Assembly (NCBI GenBank): GCA_944390675.1
Contig: CALXQR010000008.1
Span: 1-64,000 of the forward strand
DNA from: an uncultured Burkholderiaceae bacterium
GTDB taxonomy: Bacteria > Pseudomonadota > Gammaproteobacteria > Burkholderiales > Burkholderiaceae_F
DNA length: 64,000 nucleotides
Reading direction: 5' to 3'
The position numbers were made by a program, and so were the translations under genes. Position 1 is the stretch's first letter. Each line of letters begins with the position of its first letter. A model generated the notes under the pieces. The model saw only the letters and a list, made by a program, of their open reading frames with translations. It searched no databases and was not told where the DNA came from. Below are positions 33,777-42,870 of the stretch, piece by piece.

Positions 33777-34829
33777 CTAGTACTCGTTAAATATTCTTTG
33801 AATTTCTTTTAAATCTTTGGTTTTTGTTAAGGCTAACTGCAGCAAGATGCGTGCTTTTTGTGGATTTAAAGTATTGCCTTCCAATAGACCAGCATCAGCC
33901 CATTCTTGATGGCTGATTGTTACCATCCCATTTCCAGTCCTTGCAGATCGAACAACGACTATTCCGCTTTCTGAAGCTTTAGCTAAGCTTGGAAACGCGT
34001 TATCATGCATTGATCCGTTCCCTGTTCCAGCGAGAATAATGCCTTTAGCGCCAGCTTTGGAAAACGCATCAACAGCAACTCCATCGGCGTTGACATAGGA
34101 ATAAACAATATCAACTCTCGGCAGTTTGTCTAATTTCTGAATATCGAATTCTGAGTTATAGGTGTGTTTTTTTTCAGTAGATTTCAAAAATTCAGGCTTC
34201 CCTGCAGCCATATAACCCAATAGACCCAATTCTGGGGCCTTAAATGTTGAGACAGTGCTCGTATTCGTCTTTGTGACGTCTCTCGCGCCATTGATTTCAT
34301 CATTCATAGCGACTAAGACACCTTTACCAATAGCTTTATCCGAAGCTGCAATCTTGACGGCATTAAATAAATTTAGTGGGCCATCAGCACTTAATGCCGT
34401 CGCTGGTCTCATAGAACCGACAATGACTACGGGCTTTTTGCTTTTGACAGTTAAATTTAAGAAATAAGCCGTTTCTTCAAGAGTATCAGTGCCGTGAGTG
34501 ATAACAATTCCTTTTACAGATGGATCCAAAAGCAATTCATTACAACGTTTCGCTAGACTGAGCATAATTTCATCAGTCATATTTTGTGAGCTTAATTTAA
34601 TGAATTGCTCACCTGAAACATTCGCAATGTCATTAAGAGCGGGAACGGCTTTCAAGAGTGTTTCAATTGCAAGATCTGCCGCCTTATATCCTGTCATCTG
34701 TGTTTCAGAGGGTGCGGTCCCTGCAATAGTTCCACCTGTTGCAAGAATTTTGATATTAGGCAAGTCAGAGGCGTAGCAAGAGCTAAAAATCGAGACAATT
34801 CCGATCGTAATTAAGTGACGCTTGAACAT
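33777..34829 (-). CDS. ansB: Periplasmic type II L-asparaginase (second copy)
   Basis: A 350-residue protein, same length and colinear with the first copy. It has a signal peptide (1-20), KILATGGTIAG with nucleophile Thr34 and THGTDTLEET. GGGAGG lies just before the ATG at 34829. The amino-acid sequence is closely related to the first copy, yet the codons are AT-rich, so it looks like a diverged homologue acquired with this cluster rather than a recent tandem copy. It supplies aspartate from asparagine in the periplasm. Confidence 0.92.
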   Translation of the reverse strand: MFKRHLITIGIVSIFSSCYASDLPNIKILATGGTIAGTAPSETQMTGYKAADLAIETLLKAVPALNDIANVSGEQFIKLSSQNMTDEIMLSLAKRCNELLLDPSVKGIVITHGTDTLEETAYFLNLTVKSKKPVVIVGSMRPATALSADGPLNLFNAVKIAASDKAIGKGVLVAMNDEINGARDVTKTNTSTVSTFKAPELGLLGYMAAGKPEFLKSTEKKHTYNSEFDIQKLDKLPRVDIVYSYVNADGVAVDAFSKAGAKGIILAGTGNGSMHDNAFPSLAKASESGIVVVRSARTGNGMVTISHQEWADAGLLEGNTLNPQKARILLQLALTKTKDLKEIQRIFNEY

Positions 34830-35035
34830 ATTTTCCTCCCTGGAGTTCAAACCTTGTAGGTACAAGTTGAGCATTACATCAGTAGGGGAAAAAGTCACAT
34901 ATCATTCTTTTTCACAATAGGTTGTATGTCTTGGAAGACAGTGTATGTGTTTTACTTACAGTGACGATAACGTCAATTTAAAAGTACGATAGAGAGCCTA
35001 GAGTTGTTTTCATGCTTTTGTGAAACAACAAATTA

Positions 35036-35070
35036 GAAAAAATCATGCCCGAGTTTCCCCGGGCATGATT
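35036..35070 (-). terminator. Terminator of the C69 dipeptidase gene
   Basis: AATCATGCCCG and CGGGCATGATT form an 11-bp stem with an 8-nt loop, followed by TTTTTTC on the minus strand. It lies 28 nt after the stop at 35099. Confidence 0.88.
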
Positions 35071-35098
35071 GGTGTTTAAACTAACTGACGACAGTTAA

Positions 35099-36892
35099 TT
35101 ACTTAATGACCTTAACCGTGTCAAAAGCAGCCACAGGCTCACCATTCACGCTTGTGAAGAGGTAGAGCTCAGAGACCACATCCTTAAACGAGAAGGCCAA
35201 AGCGCCCTTCACCGGGAAGGTGATCACGGCGTCATCCAGACCGTCACCGTTCACATCACGCACGGTCACCTTTGTGGGGGTGGCCATTTGCTTATTAAGC
35301 TCGATGGAACCGTCCGGATAGGGTGAGCCGAAGTGGGTCTTTGAGACATCAAGCTTCGTCGCGTCAAAGCCCTTTTGAGACAGAAGCACCACGTCAACCG
35401 TGCCCGTTTCCGATTGGCTCAACGTGTCGCGCGTAATGACAATCGCGTGTTGATTCAAACGCGTGACCCAGTCTCCAGTCTTTGCTAGCACGTCGTTAAA
35501 GGAAGCGACGTTAAAGGCGTGCATGTATTCACGAGCCTTTTCACGATCAGCGCCAGCAATAAGTTGAGCCTTAGCCTTGGCGGCAGCGACAACCTTAGCG
35601 GTGTTTTCTTCGTAAGCGTCGCGATCCTTTTCAAAGACAGCGCGATCTTGCGGCATCCAATCCAAGAAGTTTTGCATGGCAAGGAAGGTGTAGATCGTGC
35701 GATCGGGACTGTAGCTTACCTGTTCGGGCGTCGCATGGAACTGAGCCTTGGTGCCCGTTGCCCAATCCATGTAGCTTTGAGCGGCAGCCGGGCCCGCAAG
35801 CGGGAAGGCAGGCGCGTAGAACTGTTCGCTCGGACGGCCCGCGGCGCGCCAAGCCACGGTCATGAGCGGATCCTGAGCCAATTCAAACACGACGGAATCG
35901 AACGTGCCGATATTGCAGATATCCTGCATCGTTTCATGGTGCCAGCCGCTTTCGCGCTTTTCAAACTTGGAGTGACCGCGCAGGTAGCTCTTAACATCTT
36001 CTACGCTGATTTTCTTTTCAGGGACAATAGCCATCGGGTAGTCATTGACGTCTTTGTACTCTTTACCCGTGAGCATTTCCAGGATCGTGAAGACGCGTTC
36101 TTTGTTGCGCGGGAAGATGCGGCGTGCTTCGGGCTGATAGGCTTCGCGGAAGCTGAAGTCAGAGTAGTCACCGGCCACAGCAGGCTTATAAGCTCCCATG
36201 GCGATAGCGTGTTCAACAAGGTCAGGCGCCGCAATGACATTTTCCTTGTCGTTCAGATCAACGTTATCAAGCGAGAAAGCGTTTGCCATAAAGGCGATTT
36301 CGTTGTCTTTCACCTTGCGGGCGAGATAGCGGTGTCCGCGAAGAAGGGCGATTTGCCAGGCTTCGTTCTTGTCAGCGATGGTGTAGGTGCGGCCCATGTG
36401 GAAGTAGCCATACTTTTCCATAAGTTCAATTACGATGTCCACACCGTGGCGGGCAGAGGTTGCGCGTTCGGCAACCAGGCGGCGGATACCGTAGCCGATA
36501 CCGCCGTCGTTAAATTTTTCCTTCTCTTCAATCGTGATGTTGCAGTTGTTTGTGACAACCACGACGCCGTTTTCATTCATAAAGCCGTCAGAGAAGCTGG
36601 AGCCTTCAGGAGCCAGCGTTTGTGTCCACCAGAAGCCATAGGTATGAGCGACTTGGGGGATCTTGGCCGCGGCCGGTTCAAATTCAATCATTTCGCCGGC
36701 TTTATGGTCCGCTGCGGGCACCCAATATTGATTGGTGATAATGCGGCGGTCATTGTCTTCGTTGTGGCCGATAATGATTTCACCGGTGGCAGAAGCATCT
36801 TTGCCGACGATAACCGTAAAGCAGGCTTGGGAAGAAAGGCTGACGCCGGCCAACAGCGCGCCGACGCATACAGCAAGAGCGGTCTTTTTCAT
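35099..36892 (-). CDS. Secreted C69-family dipeptidase
   Basis: A 597-residue protein with a signal peptide ending in SSQA. The next residue, Cys24 of ACFTVIVGKDAS, is the expected N-terminal nucleophile of this Ntn-hydrolase family. GHNEDNDRR and GYGIRRLVAERA are family segments. Near the C-terminus DVNGDGLDD matches a calcium-binding DxDGxD loop within an added beta-rich tail (about residues 500-597), which is not part of the core enzyme. It should release amino acids from dipeptides outside the cytoplasm, feeding an amino-acid-fermenting lifestyle. Confidence 0.88.
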   Translation of the reverse strand: MKKTALAVCVGALLAGVSLSSQACFTVIVGKDASATGEIIIGHNEDNDRRIITNQYWVPAADHKAGEMIEFEPAAAKIPQVAHTYGFWWTQTLAPEGSSFSDGFMNENGVVVVTNNCNITIEEKEKFNDGGIGYGIRRLVAERATSARHGVDIVIELMEKYGYFHMGRTYTIADKNEAWQIALLRGHRYLARKVKDNEIAFMANAFSLDNVDLNDKENVIAAPDLVEHAIAMGAYKPAVAGDYSDFSFREAYQPEARRIFPRNKERVFTILEMLTGKEYKDVNDYPMAIVPEKKISVEDVKSYLRGHSKFEKRESGWHHETMQDICNIGTFDSVVFELAQDPLMTVAWRAAGRPSEQFYAPAFPLAGPAAAQSYMDWATGTKAQFHATPEQVSYSPDRTIYTFLAMQNFLDWMPQDRAVFEKDRDAYEENTAKVVAAAKAKAQLIAGADREKAREYMHAFNVASFNDVLAKTGDWVTRLNQHAIVITRDTLSQSETGTVDVVLLSQKGFDATKLDVSKTHFGSPYPDGSIELNKQMATPTKVTVRDVNGDGLDDAVITFPVKGALAFSFKDVVSELYLFTSVNGEPVAAFDTVKVIK

Positions 36893-37048
36893 AAGGAAGG
36901 CTCCTAAAAGAGAAGTATTAGGAAGGGATTTCAGAAGGATATGAAATCTTTATTTATCTTCGCGTGAAGACTTCTTCAGTCTACAAAGGAGCCTCTTTAA
37001 AATCATCCGTTCTTTTTTGATTCTTTGTTTTGGATTAAAAAAATGTTT

Positions 37049-37093
37049 CAAAAATATGACCGTTTGGTTCTTATATGTTTAATCGGTCATATT
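37049..37093 (-). terminator. Probable terminator of the DUF4143 ATPase gene
   Basis: AATATGACCG and CGGTCATATT form a 10-bp stem with a 21-nt loop, 16 nt after the stop at 37110. A short T run follows on the minus strand. Confidence 0.6.
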
Positions 37094-37109
37094 GATCTTT
37101 TAGTTTTTG

Positions 37110-38393
37110 CTAGGGTTTTAGCGCCAGCAGGGGCAAAACAAACACACCGTCCGGTCTTTGATAAGCGGCGTTACTCATGCCGGTTAAAACAATGAGTTGT
37201 TTAGGAGCGCAATTTTTGGAATCTTGTTCAAATTTCTTTTTAATTTCTAAAAGATTGCGGGCAGCCTCATCAATTTGATTGGCCCCGAGCTTAATTTCAA
37301 CAGCTGTCCAACTGCCGTCTGGGTGTGCGATAACGGCATCAATTTCATGGTTGGCGTAGTCCTGATAGTGGTAGAGCTTAGAGCCGAAGGACTGTGCATA
37401 GATTCGAAGATCACGCTCACAGAGTGCCTCAAACAAAAAGCCCAATGTCTGAAGGTCTCCCAGTAAATTATCTTCCGTCGCTCCCAGTAGACTGCAAGCC
37501 AAAGAAGGATCTGCGAAATGCAGTTTTTCTGCCTGTTTAACTCTGAGTGCGGATCGCAACCCGGAGGCTGAGAATGGCTCAATGTTGTCGGTTAAGAAAA
37601 GGCGCTTAAAAAGGTACAGATATTCGTCCAACGTGTTGTGAGATAAGTGCACTCCGCTTTTTTCGTGAATATCCTTTAAGAGGCTTGCTTTGTTCGTAGT
37701 GGATGATTCGTGCCGAGCGAGCGACCGAAGCACGATCCACATTTTTTCTGTATCGCGTTTAACGCCGTCTGCCTTAACAGCGTTATTGTTAATAAGATCT
37801 TTGAGGTATTTGCCTGGTAATAAAAAGGACTCGTTATTTGCTAAGGATAAAGCTTTCGGCCATCCGCCTCGCAGTATCAGTCGGATAATTTTTCTTAAAT
37901 CCACTTCGCCCGTCATCACCGGCGTCAAGCGACCTTCACAGACTTCTTTCAAAGAAATAAGACCGGAAGAGTCGCCCGATTCAAAAAGCGACATCGGACG
38001 CATGCGCAGTCTGGCAATTCGTCCTGCGCCGCTATGTAAGACTCCTTTGTGATTGGGGGTGGCAGAGCCAGTAAGCAAAAATTGCCCTTTGACAGGATTA
38101 TGATCGACGCTTGCTCGGACTGCATCCCAATGGGATGGCACCTCTTGCCACTCATCGATTAATCGAGGTTGAGGGCCAGCTAAAACAGTTGCTGGTGAGA
38201 TTTGAGCCAACTGGCGGTTCTGAAAATTTCCTGTTGGATCACCTAACAGCACATAGCTATTGGTATGGCGCATAGAAGTTCTGGTTTTTCCACACCACTT
38301 TATGCCTTCGATGCAGACTGCACCGAAAGTATCTAAATAACGCTTAATTTCAGGATCAATAATTCTGGTTTTGTATTTGTTGTCATCAATCAT
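37110..38393 (-). CDS. AAA_14/DUF4143-type ATPase
   Basis: A 427-residue protein of the AAA_14 plus DUF4143 architecture. The Walker A is GIKWCGKTRTS (about 30-40), Walker B is RLIDEWQE, and FLLTGSATP is the sensor segment. The C-terminal half ends in a nuclease-like core, EIDAVIAHPDGSWTAVEIKLG, with the D-x(n)-ExK pattern of restriction-type folds. These proteins are common, scattered genes of unknown role. No ribosome site is evident. A four-unit palindromic array lies 136-254 nt upstream of its start. Confidence 0.82.
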   Translation of the reverse strand: MIDDNKYKTRIIDPEIKRYLDTFGAVCIEGIKWCGKTRTSMRHTNSYVLLGDPTGNFQNRQLAQISPATVLAGPQPRLIDEWQEVPSHWDAVRASVDHNPVKGQFLLTGSATPNHKGVLHSGAGRIARLRMRPMSLFESGDSSGLISLKEVCEGRLTPVMTGEVDLRKIIRLILRGGWPKALSLANNESFLLPGKYLKDLINNNAVKADGVKRDTEKMWIVLRSLARHESSTTNKASLLKDIHEKSGVHLSHNTLDEYLYLFKRLFLTDNIEPFSASGLRSALRVKQAEKLHFADPSLACSLLGATEDNLLGDLQTLGFLFEALCERDLRIYAQSFGSKLYHYQDYANHEIDAVIAHPDGSWTAVEIKLGANQIDEAARNLLEIKKKFEQDSKNCAPKQLIVLTGMSNAAYQRPDGVFVLPLLALKP

Positions 38394-38528
38394 TTGAATT
38401 TTATATTGACTTAAATTATCAATTTATATTGACCTATATTTTATTATTTTACTGACAGAAATTTTAAATCAGAATTTTTAATTTTAAATAACCCATTTTA
38501 TTGCCTAACGTGTTGATAAAGCAGAAAA

Positions 38529-38647
38529 TTATCAAATAGACTGAAGAAGACAAAACCAAAGTTGTTCAATGCACTGAACAAAAAGTCCCTAAATTTGTTC
38601 AGTACGTTGAACAAAAATGCACCAAAATTGTTCAGTAGACTGAACAA
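38529..38647. repeat. Four operator-like palindromes TTGTTCA-N6-TGAACAA at exact 33-bp period
   Basis: Units start at 38529 (degenerate, TTATCAA-N6-TGAAGAA), 38562, 38595 and 38628; the last three have perfect 7-bp arms. The 13-bp linkers differ in sequence but are A-rich. Thirty-three bp is about three helical turns, so all four sites face the same side of the DNA. The last unit ends 32 nt before the AlaX-like start, and the array is shared with the divergent DUF4143 gene. It looks like a cooperative operator. Confidence 0.85.
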
Positions 38648-38679
38648 AATACCGAATTTATTTTTGTGTTGGAACAGTT

Positions 38680-39324
38680 ATGAGCGTGAAAAAGCTTTTT
38701 TGGGTGAATCCTTACCAAACTGAATTACAAACCAAGGTGAGTTCTGTCGATGGAAACAAAGTCACCCTGGAAGACACTATCTTTTTTGCTTTTTCCGGCG
38801 GTCAGGAATCAGATCGCGGCAGCATTGGCGGATACGAGGTATTGGAAGCCAAAAAGGTTGGTAAAGAGATTTCTTATACCTTGCCGGATGAGCATACGTT
38901 GAAAGCGGGAGATACGGTCGACGTTGTCATTGATGAAGAAACTCGCCTCAACCTGATGAAGCTTCATTTTGCGGCGGAACTGGTTCTGGTCATTGTGACG
39001 GAAAATTATGGACACCCGGAAAAAACTGGAGCGCATATTTCTCCGGATAAAGCTCGGGTTGATTTTGCTTGGGAAGGTTCAATTGCTCCGATTCTGCCTG
39101 AGGTCGGTGCGCGTCTTAATCAGATTATTCAAGAGAATCTTCCGATCACCAGCGCATTCGAAAATGAAATAGAGGAACGGCGGTATTGGGAAATCGAAGG
39201 ATTAGCTAAAGTTCCTTGCGGCGGCACGCATCCCAGGGAAACGGGAGAACTTGGAAAAATGCGACTTAAAAGAAAAAATATCGGTAAAGGACAGGAGCGA
39301 ATTGAAATTACGTTTGATAAATAA
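38680..39324 (+). CDS. AlaX-like alanyl-tRNA editing protein
   Basis: A 214-residue freestanding homologue of the alanyl-tRNA synthetase editing domain. FFAFSGGQESDRG corresponds to the usual FxPxGGGQxxDxG. The metal motif is LHFAAEL (about 96-102), where the expected second His of HxxxH is Glu, and CGGTH (about 182-186) supplies the other ligands. The predicted role is hydrolysis of mischarged tRNA-Ala in the cytoplasm. The array of palindromes just upstream suggests tight regulation, unusual for such a gene. GGAAC is a weak ribosome site. Confidence 0.8.
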   Translation: MSVKKLFWVNPYQTELQTKVSSVDGNKVTLEDTIFFAFSGGQESDRGSIGGYEVLEAKKVGKEISYTLPDEHTLKAGDTVDVVIDEETRLNLMKLHFAAELVLVIVTENYGHPEKTGAHISPDKARVDFAWEGSIAPILPEVGARLNQIIQENLPITSAFENEIEERRYWEIEGLAKVPCGGTHPRETGELGKMRLKRKNIGKGQERIEITFDK

Positions 39325-39433
39325 AGTTGGCATGGCCTTAACCGATTAAATGGAAACAAACTTTTAGCTTCTCTTGAGCAAAAGAGAGAAAAATCGCACA
39401 ATACGTTCTAATTAATTGAAGCGGAGTCTGAAA

Positions 39434-40504
39434 GTGAATCAAAAAGAATCGGTGTTAAAAGTACTCTCTGGCATCGTCGATCCCTGGATGAAGGCCGATT
39501 ATCTTTCCACGCGCATGGCAAAGGTTGCCGATGACGGCTCAAGCGTCACGATTGAGTTGGGCTACCCCGCAAAAAGCGTTGCCGAAGGCATTCAAAAGAC
39601 CATTGATGAAGCGATGTGCAAAGCCGGCCTCACTGTCAAAGTTGAAGTCGTTCAAAAAATCATCGCGCACGCTGTGCAGCGCACGCTCAAAGTTCTGCCT
39701 AATGTAAAAAACATCATCGCGGTCTCAAGCGGCAAGGGCGGCGTAGGTAAAAGCACCGTGGCCGCTAATTTAGCTTTGTCGCTTAAAGCCGAAGGCGCAA
39801 AAGTGGGTGTGTTGGACGCTGATATTTATGGACCAAGCCAGCCCATGATGCTGGGTGCCTTAGGGCGTCCCATGACAAATGACGGCACCAACATGAATCC
39901 GATTGAGTCTTTGGGCCTTGAAATCAACTCCATTGGTTTTCTCATTGATCCCGATGAACCTATGATTTGGCGCGGACCTTTGGTTGCCCAAGCCTTAACG
40001 CAGCTTTTGACGCAAACAAATTGGCACGACCTTGATTACTTAGTGATTGATATGCCCCCGGGTACGGGTGACATTCAGTTGACGCTTTCTCAAACGGTGC
40101 CCGTGACGGGAGCTGTGATTGTGACTACACCTCAGGATATTGCGCTATTGGATGCTAAGAAAGGCCTGCGCATGTTCCAAAAGGTGAATGTTCCCATTTT
40201 GGGCGTAGTGGAAAATATGTCCGTTTACGAATGCCCGCAGTGCGGACACGTAGAGCATATTTTTGGTGAAGGGGGAGCAAAGCGCATCAGTGAGACCTAT
40301 CACGTGGACATGTTGGGGCAGCTTCCGTTAGACGCGAAAATCCGAGAAGAAGCCGACTCGGGTGCCCCCACGGTGATTTCGTCGCCTGACTCACTTGCTG
40401 CCCGAATTTATCGGGAAATTGCGCTTAAGGCTTCCGCGGCAGTGGCAAAGACTGCCAAAGACATGTCGCTTAAGATGCCCTCTGTTCGTGTGGAGAATAA
40501 CTGA
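39434..40504 (+). CDS. apbC: Mrp/ApbC-family iron-sulfur carrier ATPase
   Basis: A 356-residue P-loop protein. An N-terminal MIP18 (DUF59) domain covers about residues 1-85. The deviant Walker A is SSGKGGVGKST, followed by VLDADIYGPSQP, and CPQCG is the CxxC cluster-binding motif. It assembles and delivers Fe-S clusters in the cytoplasm. The start is a GTG at 39434 with GCGGAG 7 nt upstream. Its stop overlaps the next start by one base, so the two genes are translationally coupled. Confidence 0.92.
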   Translation: MNQKESVLKVLSGIVDPWMKADYLSTRMAKVADDGSSVTIELGYPAKSVAEGIQKTIDEAMCKAGLTVKVEVVQKIIAHAVQRTLKVLPNVKNIIAVSSGKGGVGKSTVAANLALSLKAEGAKVGVLDADIYGPSQPMMLGALGRPMTNDGTNMNPIESLGLEINSIGFLIDPDEPMIWRGPLVAQALTQLLTQTNWHDLDYLVIDMPPGTGDIQLTLSQTVPVTGAVIVTTPQDIALLDAKKGLRMFQKVNVPILGVVENMSVYECPQCGHVEHIFGEGGAKRISETYHVDMLGQLPLDAKIREEADSGAPTVISSPDSLAARIYREIALKASAAVAKTAKDMSLKMPSVRVENN

Positions 40505-41490
40505 TGCCATGGGTTAAGCCCGATTATGTCGCCCCTCGATGGCTCTCCGGCGCTCAGATTCAGACGATCTTTGCGGCGAAGGTTTGTAAAAAGCCGTCGG
40601 TCAAATATCGGCGAGAGCGTTGGGAGACGTGGGACGATGACTTTATCGATGTCGATTGGGCAACGCCTGAAGCGGCCGATCCTGAAACGCCCGTTATTGT
40701 GAATTTCCACGGTCTGGAAGGTAGCTCTAAGAGCCACTATGCCTTGGCGCTCATGCACGAGACCGTGAAAAGAGGGTGGCGAGGGTGTGTCCCGATGTTT
40801 AGAAGCTGCTCGGGGGAACTCAATCGTCAGATTAAAACCTACCACGCAGGCGACATCGATCAGGTGCAGTGGATTTTGGAGACGGTGAAAGCTCGTTATC
40901 CGAAAGCCCCTTTGTACGCCGTTGGCGTGTCTTTGAGCGGCAATCAGCTGGCGCTTTTTTGCGGCAAAAGAGCGAAAACCGCGAAAAATCTTCTGACGGC
41001 AGCGGCTTGTGTCGCGGCGCCCGTGGATTTGGTCGCAGGCAGCAATCTCCTTCGTTTCGGTTTCAACCGCCTTTACTCCAAAATGTTTTTGGACACCTTG
41101 ATCCCGAAGGTGATTAAAAAGTGCGAAATGATTCCGGAGATGCGAAAGCTTGTCGATGAAGAAGCGATCAAGAAGTGCAAAAATTTTTACGACTTTGACT
41201 CGCTCTACACAGCCCCTGTCCATGGATTCAAAAGCGCGATGGATTACTGGACAAGGGCATCGGCTAAACCGTGGCTCAAGTTTGTTGAAGTGCCTCTGTT
41301 ATTGATGAATGCTAAAAACGATCCGTTTTTGCCGCCTTGGGCGCTCCCCACAATTAATGATGTTTCTGACAATGTGTGGCTTGATCAGCCTGAAGAGGGC
41401 GGCCACGTTGGTTTCCCAACGGGAAATCCTCCGGGGAAAATTGACTATCTGCCCAATCGCATTTTCCGGTTTTTCTTGGAAAGACGATAA
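40504..41490 (+). CDS. YheT-family alpha/beta hydrolase
   Basis: A 328-residue protein of the YheT/UPF0017 hydrolase family. It opens with PDYVAPRWLSGAQIQTI, typical of the family. NFHGLEGSSKSHYA is the oxyanion region, the nucleophile is in GVSLSGNQLA, Asp is in NAKNDPFLPP, and His is in GGHVGFP. The substrate is not known. Its ATG overlaps the mrp stop codon, which points to co-expression. Confidence 0.88.
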   Translation: MPWVKPDYVAPRWLSGAQIQTIFAAKVCKKPSVKYRRERWETWDDDFIDVDWATPEAADPETPVIVNFHGLEGSSKSHYALALMHETVKRGWRGCVPMFRSCSGELNRQIKTYHAGDIDQVQWILETVKARYPKAPLYAVGVSLSGNQLALFCGKRAKTAKNLLTAAACVAAPVDLVAGSNLLRFGFNRLYSKMFLDTLIPKVIKKCEMIPEMRKLVDEEAIKKCKNFYDFDSLYTAPVHGFKSAMDYWTRASAKPWLKFVEVPLLLMNAKNDPFLPPWALPTINDVSDNVWLDQPEEGGHVGFPTGNPPGKIDYLPNRIFRFFLERR

Positions 41491-41567
41491 GTTGCGTGAT
41501 TGTCCGAGTTTTGGCTTTAGTTGAAAAATGCTATAGTCAATCTGCTGTTTTTGAAGGAATTTTAAAA

Positions 41568-42620
41568 ATGAAAGCACGACTTTCTTTGACATTGGGTTTG
41601 GTGTTGGCGGCTTTTTCGGCAACGGCTATGAGCGCTCAGGCGGGCTTTTGCGGAGTAAGAGCCGCTGGCGTGGAATTTGTGATTGACGCATCCTCCTCGA
41701 TGGGTGAAGCTTTCACAATGCCCCAATATGTCAATAGCAAAGAAGACGCGGCGCTTCGGGGTGAAAAGGGAACGAAACTCGATTTCGCTAAGCGTTTTGT
41801 GGAGTTGGCTTCAGAAAAAATTGCCTCCGACACAACAATGACGACGGGTGTGGCGACACTTATGCCTGCTGCAAATGTTTTAAAGACGCAAAAGCGCACG
41901 GGTAAAGATTTTGCCTTGTCAGTGAAGGACCTGAAGCTCATCGCGTCAGACGCAACGCTCAACCACTTTGATAAGAAAGCACTGGATTTCTTCGCGAAGA
42001 AACGTCAGGAACCCACCACGCTTTTCCTCATCACTGACGGTGATATCGATAAAGGATCGCATGATGCGGTGAAGGTTCTGCAGACCTTCTATCAAAATAA
42101 TCCCAAGAGCTGTGTGCATGTGATCTCGCTTGCGCAAAACGATACTGAAGCCGAAATGATTAATCGACTTCGCAAAGCCGGTGTTTGCTCCACAATGGTG
42201 ACCGTGGCCGATATGATCGCCGATCGTCAGAAATTCAACACCATGGTGGAGGAAAACGTTTACCGTGATTGTGCTTCCAAAGAAGATTTGGAAGTCTCGG
42301 GCATTCCTTTTGTGAAAAAGTCCAATCAATTGGATAAAAAGGGGTTTGATGCGGCTGACAAAATGTTGGATGTTATCGCTCAGCGCCCGAAAGACGAAAC
42401 AATGCTCATTTTGGGTTGGACCGATACCGAAGGGGATGCGGCTTATAACAAGCGTTTAGGTCTGCAGCGTGCTAAGGCCGTTAAAGAATATCTGATGACT
42501 AAAGGCGTTGAAGATCACCGTATGGCGGTGATGGGTGCCGGGGAATCCGATAAGTACGACAACTCGACGGAAGCGGGCAGAAAGCTCAATCGTCGGGTGG
42601 ATATTATCTTTGGCCAATAG
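41568..42620 (+). CDS. Secreted VWA plus OmpA-like peptidoglycan-binding protein
   Basis: A 350-residue protein. The ATG at 41568 follows AAGGAA and yields a signal peptide (cleavage near AMSAQA). A von Willebrand A domain follows, with MIDAS motif FVIDASSSMG and LITDGD. The C-terminal OmpA-like domain (about 240-350) reads LGWTDTEGDAAYNKRLGLQRA and LNRRVDIIF, the usual peptidoglycan-binding core. It probably tethers a protein-binding module to the cell wall in the periplasm. Confidence 0.88.
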   Translation: MKARLSLTLGLVLAAFSATAMSAQAGFCGVRAAGVEFVIDASSSMGEAFTMPQYVNSKEDAALRGEKGTKLDFAKRFVELASEKIASDTTMTTGVATLMPAANVLKTQKRTGKDFALSVKDLKLIASDATLNHFDKKALDFFAKKRQEPTTLFLITDGDIDKGSHDAVKVLQTFYQNNPKSCVHVISLAQNDTEAEMINRLRKAGVCSTMVTVADMIADRQKFNTMVEENVYRDCASKEDLEVSGIPFVKKSNQLDKKGFDAADKMLDVIAQRPKDETMLILGWTDTEGDAAYNKRLGLQRAKAVKEYLMTKGVEDHRMAVMGAGESDKYDNSTEAGRKLNRRVDIIFGQ

Positions 42621-42645
42621 CCCGTCCATTTTTTCAACGAAAATC

Positions 42646-42682
42646 CGAGGGAGTCGCTTTTGGGCGCTTCCTCGTTTTTTTT
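42646..42682 (+). terminator. Terminator of the mrp-yheT-ompA-like gene group
   Basis: CGAGGGAGTCGC pairs with GGCGCTTCCTCG, with two mismatches, and is followed by eight T residues. It lies 26 nt after the stop. Confidence 0.87.
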
Positions 42683-42870
42683 ATTGGCTACAAGTGCATT
42701 TAATTTGACTCACCCAAGCATCAATCTTCTAAAGCCTTTTATTTTGAAAAAGTATCGCAAATAATAGTTTTTCTGAGGAGCGATTGGTCTATTATTTAAT
42801 AGATTTTCTTCAGATTTCACATAAAATAGAGTTATTGATTTTGCAACATTTTTGCAAATTGGAGATCGTC

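Noticed and set aside
35519-36907. A 462-codon plus-strand open frame opposite the C69 dipeptidase
   Set aside because: The minus strand has a signal peptide, an N-terminal Cys and a terminator. The plus frame matches nothing recognisable.
38529-38647. CRISPR array candidate from the regular 33-bp spacing
   Set aside because: The linkers are only 13 bp, the repeats are palindromic 20-mers with only four units, and no cas gene is near. An operator array is the better reading.
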